This document shows positions 22,528 through 34,435 of a stretch of 64,000 nt of DNA, in pieces. A program made the position numbers and the translations under genes. A model generated the notes under the pieces. That model was not told where the DNA came from. It ran no database searches and was given only the letters and a program-made list of their open reading frames with translations. The number at the start of each line of letters is the position of its first letter. The stretch's first letter is position 1. Origin of the DNA: Peltaster fructicola (taxonomy: Eukaryota > Ascomycota > Dothideomycetes); the NCBI GenBank assembly GCA_001592805.2, contig CP051140.1:993501-1057500 (forward strand), read 5' to 3'.

Positions 22528-23979
22528 TACGGGCTTTGGTAATGCGGCGTGATCACTCCGACATAATCTATGGTTGTCTAGGGCTCATGATGAGCAACGA
22601 ATACGACGTAATGACACAAGGAGGGGATATATCGCCATGAGCACAGCACAAACAAGAGCTATTTCGAGGAGAGAATACTTTCGCGCGCAGCGAAGGACGC
22701 TCATCAGACAACACTAACATCATCACAAGCGCCGACTTCACTGGATCAATGCTGACAAGAACAGTTGCATACACACAGCATCTGGGTCTCAGCTGCAGAC
22801 GAGATAGCCAATGTTGGCAGAAGTCCTCAGAGACAGATGGGTTTGATATTACTGCCTATGAGTACTCACTGTGTAGTAGTGCCACGATGATAGCAGATCA
22901 TTAACATCGTCCAACTAGTGACGCTCGTGCGCTGCGTCGACATCATAGATAACCTGAAACGAGGCAGCCTCTGTGCCAAAGCACAATCAAGACGACTGGG
23001 ATGGCAAGTCATCGACCGCTCCCAAGCACGAAAGAGATGTCATTGAAAGAAGCATTCTTTGAGGCTGTGCACTGAACCGAAGAGGCTGTACAGACATATG
23101 CACGATCTACTGTTTCACAATCCTTCCGGCAGTATCGTAGACGCATAGAATACTTCTCGATGATGCGTTCCTGCTTCCATGTATCACAAGACTGATCCTG
23201 ATGACATGATTTGAGGCGCAGCTTGTGTTCCTGTCCTGTCGCTGACATCCATCCGTCTCAACAAAAGTCCGAAACAACGTTGACTACGTATGACATCTCA
23301 TCGGTGTCGCGACGTTGTCTGCACACCGACAGGCTGCTTCAGTGCTGCTTTTGCGGGACCCCGAGGCTGTTTCTTGCGACAGGGCTATTGTCCTCACGTG
23401 GAGTGTCACCAGTTGGGGGCTAGAAGTATTGCTAAATTTAGTAAGGACTTCCTCCTCGCTACTCGAAGGCCAGTGATGTCGGTGGTGGTGGTGGTTGAAG
23501 GACTTCTGGAGTCTGACAGCTCTAATTCTGGCCTCATTGCAAACGAATGATAACGAATCATTCCATACTGTTCAGTCAAAGTGCAGCGTATATCATGATC
23601 GTACTGGGGGATATCCTCATGCGGGTCTTGCAGATCTTCTATCCGAAGAGTTCGCGTGCGTGATACACGCGCTTAGGCACAACCCTTCACTCAGCAGCAG
23701 CGATTCTTCTTCGCCCTTGTCTTTCTTCACCATTGTTACTGCTTGCATCGCCACAATCACTATTCCCGTATCCTAGCACGAAGAGCGCGACTACGGCAGC
23801 ATCGGGCACTCGAGTCGTGTGCCCTCCCATACCTCACCTTCCAGGATACTGGCGCTAGCTTACAGCACAGCCCACTTTCAGGGCAGCCTCACGCGCATCT
23901 GCTCTGTTTCTCTGCGCTCAAGAATAGCAACGCACTGCATCACACGCACAGCAGCACGCAGAAGCGACCGGTAGCAGCC
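22528..23979. other. long upstream region of CRZ1
   Basis: About 1.45 kb without a supportable gene, forming the KH gene 3' flank and the CRZ1 promoter/leader. The CRZ1 frame stays open upstream of its ATG to about 23743 without any family feature. Long leaders are usual for fungal stress regulators. Confidence 0.5.
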
Positions 23980-26078
23980 ATGGAAGGCTCCTCGCGCGAC
24001 CGTTCGCCTTTAAGACACCCGGCCGCCGCAAACATTGGCTTCATGCCATCTTTCGTTCCGACAGACGATACCACAGCCTTACATAGCAACCTGGCGCAAG
24101 ACTCTACTAATACCTACAGCGACCCGTCTTTTGCCACTACCATCGACCAGAATCAGTACTTTGGCGAATCATCGTTCGACGTCTATTCACAGCCGGTGCA
24201 ACAGCCTGCCGGCCTCGGGCTAGATGATATAGCATCACTGACCTACAACGCTGCCATACCAGATCATCTCTCACCGCACTCGTTGAGCAATCACACCTCA
24301 CCTGCGCCTGAGGGCTTCCCGAACCTCGAATACACAGATACGCTCGACAGCACGCTCGTCAACGAACTCGATCTGCTTCAACAGCCAGGGCTGAACTACA
24401 CCAACAACCCACTCGACAGCATGTCTGCGACCATGAACACCCACAATCCTACTCCTCCTCACCTTCTTCCACAGATGGGACGCAAGTCAAGCAGTCCCAG
24501 TCCACGCGCAACACCAAGCCAATCGCCCTTCCTACAGCGTCAGCGCAACACCTCAGAGTCACTCGATCCTTCCAGTGCCCAGTATCTTTCGCAAAATGTT
24601 GATTGGGCGCACGTACAGGGACACAGAGGACACAGGCGCATGCATTCGGACAATCTCTCAGACATCTCATCGCACTCGGCGCAAGCGTCGCCGTATCTGC
24701 CTACGATGGATAGCTTCGACCAAAACCACGCTTCGCCAATGCTTAACCCTCAAGATCCTGCCTTCAGCGATGGGCTAGGCATTGGACAATTCACCATTGG
24801 GGACAATAGAAGCTACAGTCCAGCAGTTAGCCCTCACATCTCGCCTCGACTTGGCGCGCAACAGCAGCCGCTACCTCAATTCACATCAGCTGATGGCTTT
24901 GGACTCAATGCACCTCTCGGCGGCACCTATGCGCAACCAAACGGGCTCGACGCCTTCGCCCAAGAAGCATTCCCATCACTCAGTCGAGGCGCCAGCCCTG
25001 GCGAGACTGGCATGGAACACATGAGCCCACCAGAGTTTAAGATTGACCTTGCGCCGCCCATTAAGCCCTTCGAAACATCACGACCGTCTCTCGGCGACGA
25101 CACTCTTGGCCTTCCTTCACCTCGTGGCAACCGCGCACGTGCCAAATCCGACTCGTCTGCGCGACCAATGACACCATCTTTCCAAGGTCGCGGCAGATCC
25201 CCTCGCAGCCAGGCAACTCCTTGTCACCATATCCAGCTGTCAGCAACCCATCTTCACGAGAGCCCTCACCAGCTCGTGGCCGCAACGGCTCGCTGTCAGG
25301 CAGATACCGTAGCACCAGCGCGACGTCTGATCAGCGCGAGTACATTCTCGATCTCGCAGATCCGCAGCGCAGTCCGTCAACCGGTGACAACAAGCGACAG
25401 CAAAAGCACCCTGCAACGTTCCAATGTCACCTTTGTCCAAAGCGCTTCACCCGGGCTTACAACCTGCGATCACATCTGCGTACTCACACTGATGAGCGAC
25501 CATTCGTCTGCACAGTATGCGACAAGGCCTTTGCACGTCAGCACGACCGCAAGCGACACGAGAGCCTACACAGCGGCGAGAAGAAGTTCGTTTGTCGGGG
25601 CCAACTCAAGAATGGTGGCTCATGGGGCTGCAGTCGACGCTTCGCTCGTGCCGATGCTCTCGGACGCCACTTCCGCTCAGAAGCCGGCCGGGTATGCATC
25701 AAGCCACTGCTCGAGGAGGAAGCAGTTGAGCGACGACAGGCATTGTGGCAAGAGCAGCAAGCACAAGTTGCTGCGGGATACCCTGTGGTCGAGCCTCAAC
25801 TACCCTTCTTCCCTGCTGCCATCTTACAGCAGTATCCTGCATTGGCTGGCTTCGATTGGAACCAGCCGCAGACCAACATACCTGAGGAAGAGTATGCTGG
25901 ACGCAGCTCTTTCGATGCCTCTAGTGGAGGTGAGATGTATGACGAGGTCAGCGAGAACGAGATGGGCATCGGTTCGATGAGCGTGAACGGTGGATACGGG
26001 CTGCAACCGCAGCATCAGATGAACTCCTACAGTGGTCATCAAATGGGAGACTTTACGAATGGGTTCGAGGGCCGATAG
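23980..26078 (+). CDS. CRZ1: Calcineurin-responsive C2H2 zinc-finger transcription factor
   Basis: About 699 residues. Crz1 is dephosphorylated by calcineurin after Ca2+ signals, enters the nucleus and activates wall and ion-stress genes. A long Ser/Pro/Gln-rich N-terminus carries a PxIxIT-type candidate docking motif PEFKID (25030-25047) and many SP sites. The C-terminus has two C2H2 fingers ([38 protein letters not shown]) plus a degenerate third ([15 protein letters not shown]), the standard Crz1 block, preceded by [10 protein letters not shown]. The frame breaks near a run of four C at 25199-25202: upstream matches ([16 protein letters not shown]) and downstream matches (EPSPARGR) lie in frames that differ by one lost base. 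I treat this as an indel in the sequence, since both halves are conserved. No intron fits there. Confidence 0.92.
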
Positions 26079-26532
26079 TGCCTCTTATGTTGTCACGGCC
26101 GAGAATAATCAGATAGATTGTCTTTCTTGGTCCACTGGGCAGACATGCCTTGGCTGCATGAACGATACCAAGTTACACATGAATGATAGAGCGAACAATC
26201 AAACCGAAGCAGATCTTCAGCCTCAATCAGATTGCCGATCTCGTCTGCCTGAATTTGTTGAGTTCAATGTTGCTCTGCACAAGCCGACGTCATGTATCCA
26301 TTGTGCCGTTCACATGCCAAAACTCTGCTCATTAGAGGAGATTAACTCATCGAATAGAGAGAAATAACTTGAGCATGCGAAGCTTGTGACAGATTCGAGC
26401 CACGAGCATAATCCGGAGCTTCATTGTCAACATCTTTGCTTACCTCGCACGTCGCTTGCATGCTCTAGCCATTACGCCACCTCAGAGTCGGCTTTGACGC
26501 CATTCAACAAAGCATCGCTATCGACCTGAGGC
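26079..26532. other. intergenic region
   Basis: About 450 bases between CRZ1 and GUT2. The minus strand has a weak tRNA-like A-box (26465-26485 region) and B-box-like sequence but no folding acceptor or anticodon stem (see rejected items). Otherwise only promoter sequence. Confidence 0.45.
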
Positions 26533-28754
26533 ATGTCAGGCCCACGCGTTACAGGACGGGTAGTCCGTGGACTTGGCTATGTTTCAGCAGCTGGTGTCGC
26601 CGGTGCTGGTGCACTGTACTTCATCTATCGACCACATTCAGTGCCCGGTCTCGAAGCAGCAGCAGCACCCTCCAACATATAGCGAAGGAGGTGTCTTCAG
26701 ACCACCAAGTTTTCCTCGCATCAAGAGCAGAGATGAACAGATAGCAGACCTCAAGGCCAGTGCCGGGCCAATTTCCAGCGCTGTCAATTCAGCTCGCAAC
26801 AAGCTCTTTGGCGTCAAGGAAGTCGACGTACAGCCTGAGCAGCAAGAGTACGATCTTCTCATCATTGGTGGCGGCGCAACAGGCACTGGTGTTGCGCTGG
26901 ACGCTGCGAGTCGAGGCTTGAAAGTCGCACTCGTTGAGCGTGATGATTTTGCGGCCGGCACAAGCAGTAAGAGCACGAAGCTGGTGCACGGAGGTTCGAT
27001 ATCTCGAGAAGGCTGTGTGGCAGCTGGACTACAACCAATACAAGCTCGTGAAGGAGGCCCTCCGGGAAAGACGATACTTCTTGGATACTGCACCACATCT
27101 GTCACAATGGCTACCGATCATGATTCCTGTCAACAAGTGGTGGCAGACTCCTTACTTCTGGGCTGGCACAAAGTTCTATGATTTCCTGGCTGGTTCCGAG
27201 GGTATTGAGACTTCCTACTTCTTGACCAGAAGCAAGGCCTTGGAAGCTTTCCCTATGCTAAAGTCTTCGAATCTTTGGGGTGCTTTGGTGTACTACGATG
27301 GCGCACACAACGATAGTAGGATGAATATCTCATTAGGCATGACTGCAGCTTTATATGGTGCAACTGTTGTCAACCACTTGGAGGTCACTGGACTCATCAA
27401 GGACGACAAGGGACGACTTTGTGGAGCGCAAGCGAAAGACCTGATCACCGAGAGGGATGGTAAGACGCCAGACACTTTCACAATCAAGGCGAAGGGCATC
27501 ATCAACGCCACTGGACCGTTCACAGATGCCATTCGCAAAATGGACGACCAATCTGTCTCCGAGATTGTTGCACCCAGCTCAGGAGTTCACGTCATTCTAC
27601 CAGGCTATTTCTCTCCTTCTAACATGGGTCTCATCGATCCTCACACATCCGATGGACGGGTCATCTTTTTCTTACCATGGCATGGCAACACAATCGCTGG
27701 CACAACAGATGCACCATGCGAGATCTCGCAGAATCCAGAAGCAGAAGAGAAGGAGATCAGCTGGATTTTGAAGGAGGTTCAGAACTACTTGCAACCCGAG
27801 ATCAATGTTCGCCGTGGAGATGTGCTTGCGGCATGGTCCGGTATACGCCCGCTCGTGCGAGATCCCAAGAAAGACAAGTCTGAGGGCCTTGTGCGAAATC
27901 ATCTAGTCACAACCTCACCATCTGGATTGGTTACGATATCCGGCGGCAAGTGGACTACATATCGTCAGATGGCCGAGGAGGCAGTAGATGAGGCTATCAA
28001 GGAGTTCAAGCTTCAGACTCGTCCAGTGCCAAACCCACCACTGGTCTCTGGTGTGGAAGGCTTTCACGAGGATCTCACACTAGATGGATCTTGTAAAACA
28101 CATGCCATTCGACTCATTGGTGCTCACGGCTTCTCGAAAACTCTCTTCATCAACCTCATCCAGCACTATGGCCTGGAGACTGAGGTTGCGAAACTACTGT
28201 GACCATTGCTTATGGCGACCGAGCATGGACTGTTGCAGCATTGTGCGCACCAACCGAAGAGCGATATCCAATTCGTGGACAGAGAATCTCCCCACTATAT
28301 CCGTTTGTTGACGGTGAGGTTCGCTATGCAGTCCGACACGAGTATGCGCAGTCAGCGGTGGATGTGCTCGCACGGCGAACGCGACTGGCGTTCCTGAACG
28401 CACAAGCCGCGCTCGAAGCTCTGCCGCAGGTCATCGATCTCATGGCCGACGAGCTGAAGTGGAGCAAGAAGCGAAAGGAAGTCGAGTGGAAGCGCTCCTT
28501 GCAGTATCTACGCAGCATGGGTCTGCCCAAGAGTAAGCTGCAGCTGACGAGAGCGGATGTTGAAGCTGGTCGTGTTGGCAAGTATGAGGATGAGGAGTAT
28601 GGCATGTATGCAAGGCATGGTGAGTAATGTAGGACTGACGCTGATGAGCTGTCGCTGACTTTGCACAGACAAACCTGACGAGACATTGGCATCTGACCTG
28701 AAGGTACCTGGGGCGAACCCAGTCATGACAGACGACTCACCAGCCAACAAGTGA
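26533..28754 (+). CDS. GUT2: Mitochondrial FAD-dependent glycerol-3-phosphate dehydrogenase
   Basis: About 725 residues if the frame is continuous. The enzyme sits on the outer face of the inner mitochondrial membrane, oxidises glycerol-3-phosphate to dihydroxyacetone phosphate and feeds ubiquinone. A membrane-like N-terminus ([18 protein letters not shown]) precedes [14 protein letters not shown], the FAD-binding [30 protein letters not shown] then [26 protein letters not shown] and [17 protein letters not shown]. The last intron is 28620-28668. Three frame changes are needed: near 26680 (after PSN, in an AT repeat), near 26994 (inside HGGVRYLE, GTGT reduced to GT) and near 28198 (before TIAYGDRAW). 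All are base losses. The protein is otherwise well conserved, so sequence error is likelier than decay, but this gene is the most affected in the window. Confidence 0.87.
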
Positions 28755-28970
28755 GCGATGAAAGGATAGTAAAGTGTCTAATTATCAGTATTGGAGTTGA
28801 GCTCCCATTGAAGATCGGCGTCATTGCGAGAACATACCCTCGTCTCAGAACCTCGTCATAGGGCACAAGGCCTCACATTCTAGGCAACCTTACGAATTAG
28901 TGAGGTATTCCCTAAGCTCACGTGGGTACTTCAAGTGCACCAAGACACCTTTTCGATACCTAGAGCACTA

Positions 28971-30709
28971 TCAAGATCGAGGATTGAGCTTCTGTACAAT
29001 GACATCTCCTCGTCGTCTGTTATCATCATGCCAGTGTGTATTGAAGAAGCGAACATGCTCCTCGTATCGCGTACTATCAAGGACTGCATTCATTACAGGT
29101 TCCAGATGCTCGAAGTAGATCAAGTAGTCCGGCCACGGCCTCCGTTGCTCTTGGGACGCAGTGTTAGATTTGGGCTCGTGCTTCAATATGATGCTCCGAT
29201 CGTCCAGGTAGCGATCAATCCAGCCCGCAGGATAGTTGTAGAAGACATCTGCTTCATCTTGGTACTCGTCTCGCCACTGGACAGGCACACCTAAGGGTGG
29301 CTCACACGTAAATGCCCACGCATTGATCCTGGGATGAACGAAGTGACTGCGCCACGGGGTGCTGTGACAGGGCATGAGGAAGCCTACGGTGATGTTCCTG
29401 ATGCCACCAGCAGTCTCTGCTTCATGCCGAAGGAAATGTGTCACATCCATCACACCCCGTTGATGAATCAGAGAAGTGTATGCCATGATGTAGAGGTTGA
29501 TGGTAAGCACGAGACTGAGCAGAGCAACCCGGAACTTGTGCTTCTCGATCGGAAACAGCTTGAAGAAGGACGCAATGGGCTGTGCTGCAAAGACATGCAG
29601 AATTGGTAGGATAGGATAGATGAATCTGACCTCTTTGTGGGAGATGCTGCTAAAGGTCAACACAGTGACAACAACAGCCATGGCAAGGACAAATTGAGTC
29701 TGTCGTCGTTGGTATCCTGCAAGATCAGGCCTATCGACGCCGGGCCGAAGAGCTTTCCAGAAGCCAATGGCACCGAATGGCAGGGCTGTGGTCAGAAGGA
29801 GCGGGATGCCCTCAGTGAAGTAGTAGTCTGTCCTGTTGCGTCCATAGAAAGTCGATATCGATTGGCCGACATTCATGTACAGGAACTGTAGCTGAGGTAT
29901 CGTCCACGAATTGTAGAAAGCTCGATCGATCGAGACCGAAAGCACGAGCACGGCAGACCCAGCAAGCAATGCTTGACCAGCCAGATCAGAGGCCTTCTTG
30001 TGGATGCCGTACCTATAGGCGCTCGTGGCTAGGATTGCGATCCAGATGATTGCATTGGTAGGTCTTAGCACGCAGGCGAAGGCTGCTGCTGCAAGCGCGG
30101 CAGTCAGTGATGCTTTTGTGGCTGGCGTCTTTTCAGAGCCACCCACTGTCCACTGCCATGGCCACCATGCAAGAGCGAGGACTGTAAGCATGGCCTCCAA
30201 TGTGTTCGAGAATGTCCTCGTGGAGACATACCACTGCCACGGACTCCATATCGAGAGCAATAGCTGACAATCATCAGCAGTGAATCGTGCGTTTAGCTGA
30301 TCAAACATACTGCAGCCCATGATACTCTGGCATCTCCTGTACAAACGAGAGAAAGTCGCCAGGTATAGAAGTCTATTGCTGCGGCTATGGGCACCTGTAT
30401 GAGCTTCGGTGCAGCGAGCAGTACTTCAGCCCGAGCTGCTAGGCTCAAAGACAACCATCCAGCGACTGTGTCGGCTGCTTTGTATGTGCCAGCGAACAAC
30501 ACTGGGTGTATCGCAGACCGTAGTTGTTCTCGCCATTCCCAAGTAATCCAGGCACCACTACCTGATCCGAATGCCAACTGCCATGCTGGCTCTAGTGCCT
30601 GGAAGAACTCATCTGGTTGGAAGAACGTGCTCGAAAGATAGGCGTTTGCAGAACGAATGACAACAAGCAGAACCGCAATAGGTAGAGCCGATTCAGACAT
30701 TCTTGTCAT
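28971..30709 (-). CDS. GPI10: GPI mannosyltransferase 3 (Gpi10/PIG-B)
   Basis: Exons 30709-30311 and 30263-28971 (intron 30264-30310) give 563 residues from the first in-frame ATG; the open frame reaches further upstream but only through non-ATG codons. Gpi10 adds the third mannose (alpha-1,2) to the GPI precursor in the ER lumen from dolichol-phosphate-mannose. GT22-family marks: the luminal acidic motif in STFFQPDEFFQALEPAW, TWEWREQLRS, STRTFSNTLEAMLT, VLRPTNAIIW, and KEVRFIYPILP, spread over about nine hydrophobic segments. The C-terminal soluble part (MPCHSTPWRSHFVH, YLIYFEHLEP) is typical of Gpi10. It converges on GUT2. Confidence 0.93.
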
Positions 30710-30984
30710 GCCATCGTCGCGAGAGACGTTCGAGTTGGGAAGCCGCTGTTGTTGTCGTCTCTCGTCCGCGAAAGTCAAGCTTTCTTGGCGCGACGCGTTG
30801 CCGGTAACTTTCCAAGCGATGCATTGCTCCTTTCATCCTCTTGCATCAACATCAGACCAATGATCCAACAAATGCTGATGCTGTGCTGTTGCTGTGACAA
30901 CGCGTCTCGTAGGACCATGCGTGGCGCAGAGTGGGCGACATCAACTCAGGACTCAGCCTTCGCAGGCCGGAGCACGATGCCAGT

Positions 30985-31865
30985 GTAAGTGGCTGTTTTA
31001 GACTGACTCTCATCGGCAGTGTCAAAGCCGTATGCAGAATATATCAAGCAAACTTGCCGCGAGCCCTTGAGTGCTTTGCTACAGGCCGGTGAGCGCTGTC
31101 ACCCTCCAGATGGGAGGTACGAAACAATCAGTCGATCAAGTTGTATACTGCGCCCTTGACGATGCTGCGCCATATACAGGTCATACACTGGCACAAACTA
31201 TGGGTCTTGCGGCGTCGTTCTCTGTAAGTGGATGTGCGTGACTCACAAGCACGTAAGTCGATGCCCGACGTACTTTCGATTGTGATATCACACCCAGAGC
31301 CTTGGAGCACAATGGCATCAGAGTATCTCATCGATCACTCATACAAGGCAACTCGGTCAACCGAAAGAGCCAAAGCCGCGCGACTGAGTAAGTCGTTGGC
31401 AGCGATGGTCAATTCCACTGCTGTCTTTGCTTCTTGCTTCGGAAAGTGAAGCAGCAATATGCCTGCACTGGGTTGACATCACTTTCGAAGGCCACTCCGC
31501 CTCATACTCGGTCACGGACAAGCACGGAAACTCTCTCTAGGACTTCCTGTCGGCACTGACATCTGCTACGAGCTCATCTTGACATATCACACAGGAGCAC
31601 AGATGGCAATCTTGGCTCGGGTTTGCTCCTCTTGAGCTGGACTGGCGACCCTGCTGCAAATACGGTCAACGATACCTCAGTGCGCTTGCGGTCGAAGCTC
31701 AGTACACCTGAGACTCCGAGAGTACTTGTGTGTGCTGAAGCTGATCGAGCTAATGTGATGGACGATGACGAGATGGTCATGATGCTGCCACCCAACACAG
31801 GTGCGATGAGTCCGCTCCACAGCCACGGATTATGTACAAACACTTTCTATACACAAGCATTTCAT
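30985..31865. other. unresolved, partly coding-like region
   Basis: No gene model is convincing here, yet plus-strand fragments look coding: an ATG at 31110 opens 38 codons (MGGTKQSVDQVVYCALDD...) ending exactly in frame at a perfect GTAAGT (31224); a frame at 31311-31389 (ASEYLIDHSYKATRSTERAK) also ends at GTAAGT; and 31623-31860 is open (GDPAANTVNDTSVRLRSKL). I recognise no family. It may be one small spliced gene disturbed by base losses like its neighbours, a decayed gene, or chance. The right part overlaps the 3' flank of the thioesterase gene. Confidence 0.3.
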
Positions 31866-33292
31866 TCACTCAGTTATTCGCTCTGTCGAACCACCATCAG
31901 CATCGCCTCTCTCAAGACTCTTTTCCACATCTTGAGCTCTTCTCCTGCCGTTGGTCCACATCATGAACTCGCTGTACGTTCGAGGCACGACCTTGATGTC
32001 CTTGTCGACGGTAAAGGTGTAGTTGAACTGACCTGTGGGTTTGGTCTCGCCATGCTCTACATTCCTGACCTTCGTGTCGATTCTTACCTGGATCCTCGTT
32101 AAAGAAGTGCCCTTGATCGAGTCCGACCCACGCTCGAGTACGGGCGGATCAGTGTACGCCACTGTCGCAGTGCAGTATAACACGGAACCGACAGGCACAG
32201 GATTCTCGAACGTCGAGGGATCAAGCGCCACAAAGGTCGGACGAGCATGTGTAAATGCTGCAGCACAGCAGAACGCCAGCTCGAACGTCTGCTTGAGTAG
32301 ATACCCACCGAAGATCATGAAATGATGGCGGTTTCGATACTGCGGCTGCATGACACTTGTAGTTGAGATCTTGGTTGTGTCCATGAAATGTACGTTGTCA
32401 GGCTTTCGTTCTGGGTCATTTGGGTCGTGCCATTGAATGGTCTTCTTCCAGATCGCATGGATGAGCTCTCCTTCTTCATGATTCGGAGCCTGTCTTAGGA
32501 GCGATGCCTTTAATCGATCCTTGCGTAGCTGGCTGTTCTTCTCTCCTGCTGCGTACAAGGCTTTCTCGTCTTTTGTCTCAGCAAGGGTGGCAGGCAGCTT
32601 AGTTGCCTTTCGCGTTGTAGGATCGAGAGAGACCATGACGAACTGGCAGGTCATCATGACATCGTCTTCCTTGACAGTCTCGCCAGGCTTCGGAGCTACG
32701 GCTACCTGCAAGGTCACCTCCATACTGCTTCTGCCAGAAGCATAGGTAACCTGCCACTAAGCCTCAAGAATCGCAAATCTCGGTCAAGGGTCGTTTGATA
32801 GTGATCCGATCAACAGCAGCTGTCACTGTGGTCACGCCATCACCAGCATGCTTATGTGCCACGATACCAGCCAAGGCATCGAGGTCCATGAACAAAGTGC
32901 CGAGCCGTATATGTCCGGTGGAGTTCATATATGTGTCGAGCAACCACGGATCTTGAGCGAGAGGCAGCACCTGTAACGGTTAACACGAATACGATAGTTC
33001 TCGTATGCCGCCTTACAACAGAATGATATGAGTCGCTCATCTTACGTTGTGGAACCACATCTCGCTTGACCGCGGCCGGTGAGCTGTCCACAGTGGAAGA
33101 AGGATCCTTCTCCGCCGCTTGACGTCTTCTCAATGCCTCGACCCATGGCGTCTGCACTCTCATTGATGTCAATTCGCGGAAGACCCCATCGGTTGGTCGA
33201 CTGGACGAGGTTGAGAAGGAGTGCCGCGACACAACCCGTCTCCGTAGAGGGCTGCGTACAGCGTTGCGCAGCACCTTACCCGCGGTAGACAT
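31866..33292 (-). CDS. Mitochondrial acyl-CoA thioesterase (ACOT9-like, double hotdog)
   Basis: Exons 33292-33017 and 32970-31866 (intron 32971-33016), about 460 residues. It should hydrolyse acyl-CoA to free acid and CoA in mitochondria. The basic Ser/Arg-rich N-terminus (LRNAVRSPLRRRVVSRHSFSTSSS) is a presequence. Hotdog 1: HIRLGTLFMDLDALAGIVAHKH; hotdog 2: NRHHFMIFGGYLLKQTFELAFCCA with ARPTFVALD. Between RPLTEIC and YASGRSSMEVTL the frame shifts twice within about 20 bases: near 32769 (one A lost on the plus strand) and near 32753 (one G lost); restoring them yields the family-typical LRLSGQVTYASG. No intron fits between them. Both are homopolymer losses, so a sequence artefact is likely. 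It shares a 336-base promoter with BMT5. Confidence 0.87.
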
Positions 33293-33628
33293 TGCGATCA
33301 ATCCACGATTCCAGACTACCACCGACTCTGCATCGTAAGGAATAGGATGTGTTGCGGTGGTTATGCTTGGGTTGTGATAGAGCTCGACGAGGGCCCGTGC
33401 ACAGCTGTCTTTTGCTCAAATGTCCACGATAATCCTCCTTCCTCTTGATACAATCATGCCACATGCTTCGCGAAATCAACCGGCCTAATGGCTCGGCTCA
33501 TTGCATGTACGCTCAAAGCTTCAACCAAGGAAATCATGTAGGAGCTGTGAAGGCCCTGTTCGCTTACGATCTCTCTGGCTGTAACCAGCAAATACGGGCT
33601 ATGAGCTCGAACAGGCTCATACTCAGGA

Positions 33629-34435
33629 ATGGCAAAGAACAAGAAACGAAAGCTACACCATAGCTCCGGTGATTCGATCAGATCAATAAAGCAGAAGACA
33701 AGTCAGCCATCTAAGAAGAAGGCAATCGCACCCACGATACCATTCGCTGCAGAGGATCGAATACTGCTCGTTGGTGAGGGCGATTTCTCCTTCGCACGCT
33801 CTGTTGTGGAACACCATGGCTGCTACGATGTCACAGCTACCTGCTACGATTCGAAAGTGACGCTTCTTGAGAAATACGACCCGCAAGGCGATGAGAACAT
33901 CAGCTACCTCGATGCAGAGGGACAAACAGTGTTATTTGATGTCGATGCCACTGCTATAGATAAACACAAGGACCTCAAGAACGCAGGTCGCTTCGACAGG
34001 ATATTATTCAACTTTCCACATGTTGGTGGTAAGAGTAAAGACGTCAACCGACAAGTCCGCTTCAATCAAGAGCTCCTGGTCAAGTTCTTTGCGTCTGCAT
34101 CGGCGTATCTCGCGAACGATGGCACCATTGTCGTGACGCTGTTCGAGGGCGAGCCATACACTCTCTGGAACATCAAGGATCTGGCGCGACATAGCGGGCT
34201 TGCAGTCCAACGGAGCTTCGCATTTCAAGCTGATGCATATCCCGGGTACAGTCACGCACGCACACTCGGGAACATCGACGGTGGTGGCGGCTGGAAGGGC
34301 GAGGATAGGAAGGCCAGAAGCTTTGTATTTGAGCAGAAGCGCGAAGATAGTAAAAGTGGCAAACATGGCTCATCTCTCAGCACAGTCGCTAAACGCAAGA
34401 GAGGCGCCGATAGCGACAGTGATGAAGCCCCGTGA
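33629..34435 (+). CDS. BMT5: 25S rRNA (uridine-N3)-methyltransferase, Bmt5-like
   Basis: Single exon, 268 residues, domain DUF2431. Bmt5 methylates U2634 of yeast 25S rRNA in the nucleolus. Evidence: a basic start (MAKNKKRKLHH) likely for nucleolar targeting, SAM-binding RILLVGEGDFSFARSVVEHH, ATCYDS, DVDATAIDKHKDLK, FDRILFNFPHVGGKSKDVNRQVRFNQELL, and the late EGEPYTLWNIKDLARHSGL. The end is Lys/Arg rich. Normal length for the family. Head-to-head with the thioesterase. Confidence 0.93.
   Translation: MAKNKKRKLHHSSGDSIRSIKQKTSQPSKKKAIAPTIPFAAEDRILLVGEGDFSFARSVVEHHGCYDVTATCYDSKVTLLEKYDPQGDENISYLDAEGQTVLFDVDATAIDKHKDLKNAGRFDRILFNFPHVGGKSKDVNRQVRFNQELLVKFFASASAYLANDGTIVVTLFEGEPYTLWNIKDLARHSGLAVQRSFAFQADAYPGYSHARTLGNIDGGGGWKGEDRKARSFVFEQKREDSKSGKHGSSLSTVAKRKRGADSDSDEAP

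Noticed and set aside
26382-26494. tRNA-like A-box and B-box on the minus strand
   Set aside because: A-box-like TGGCGTAATGGCTAGAGC and a weak GGCTCGAATCT exist, but there is no 7-base acceptor pairing, no T-stem and no anticodon loop with U33.
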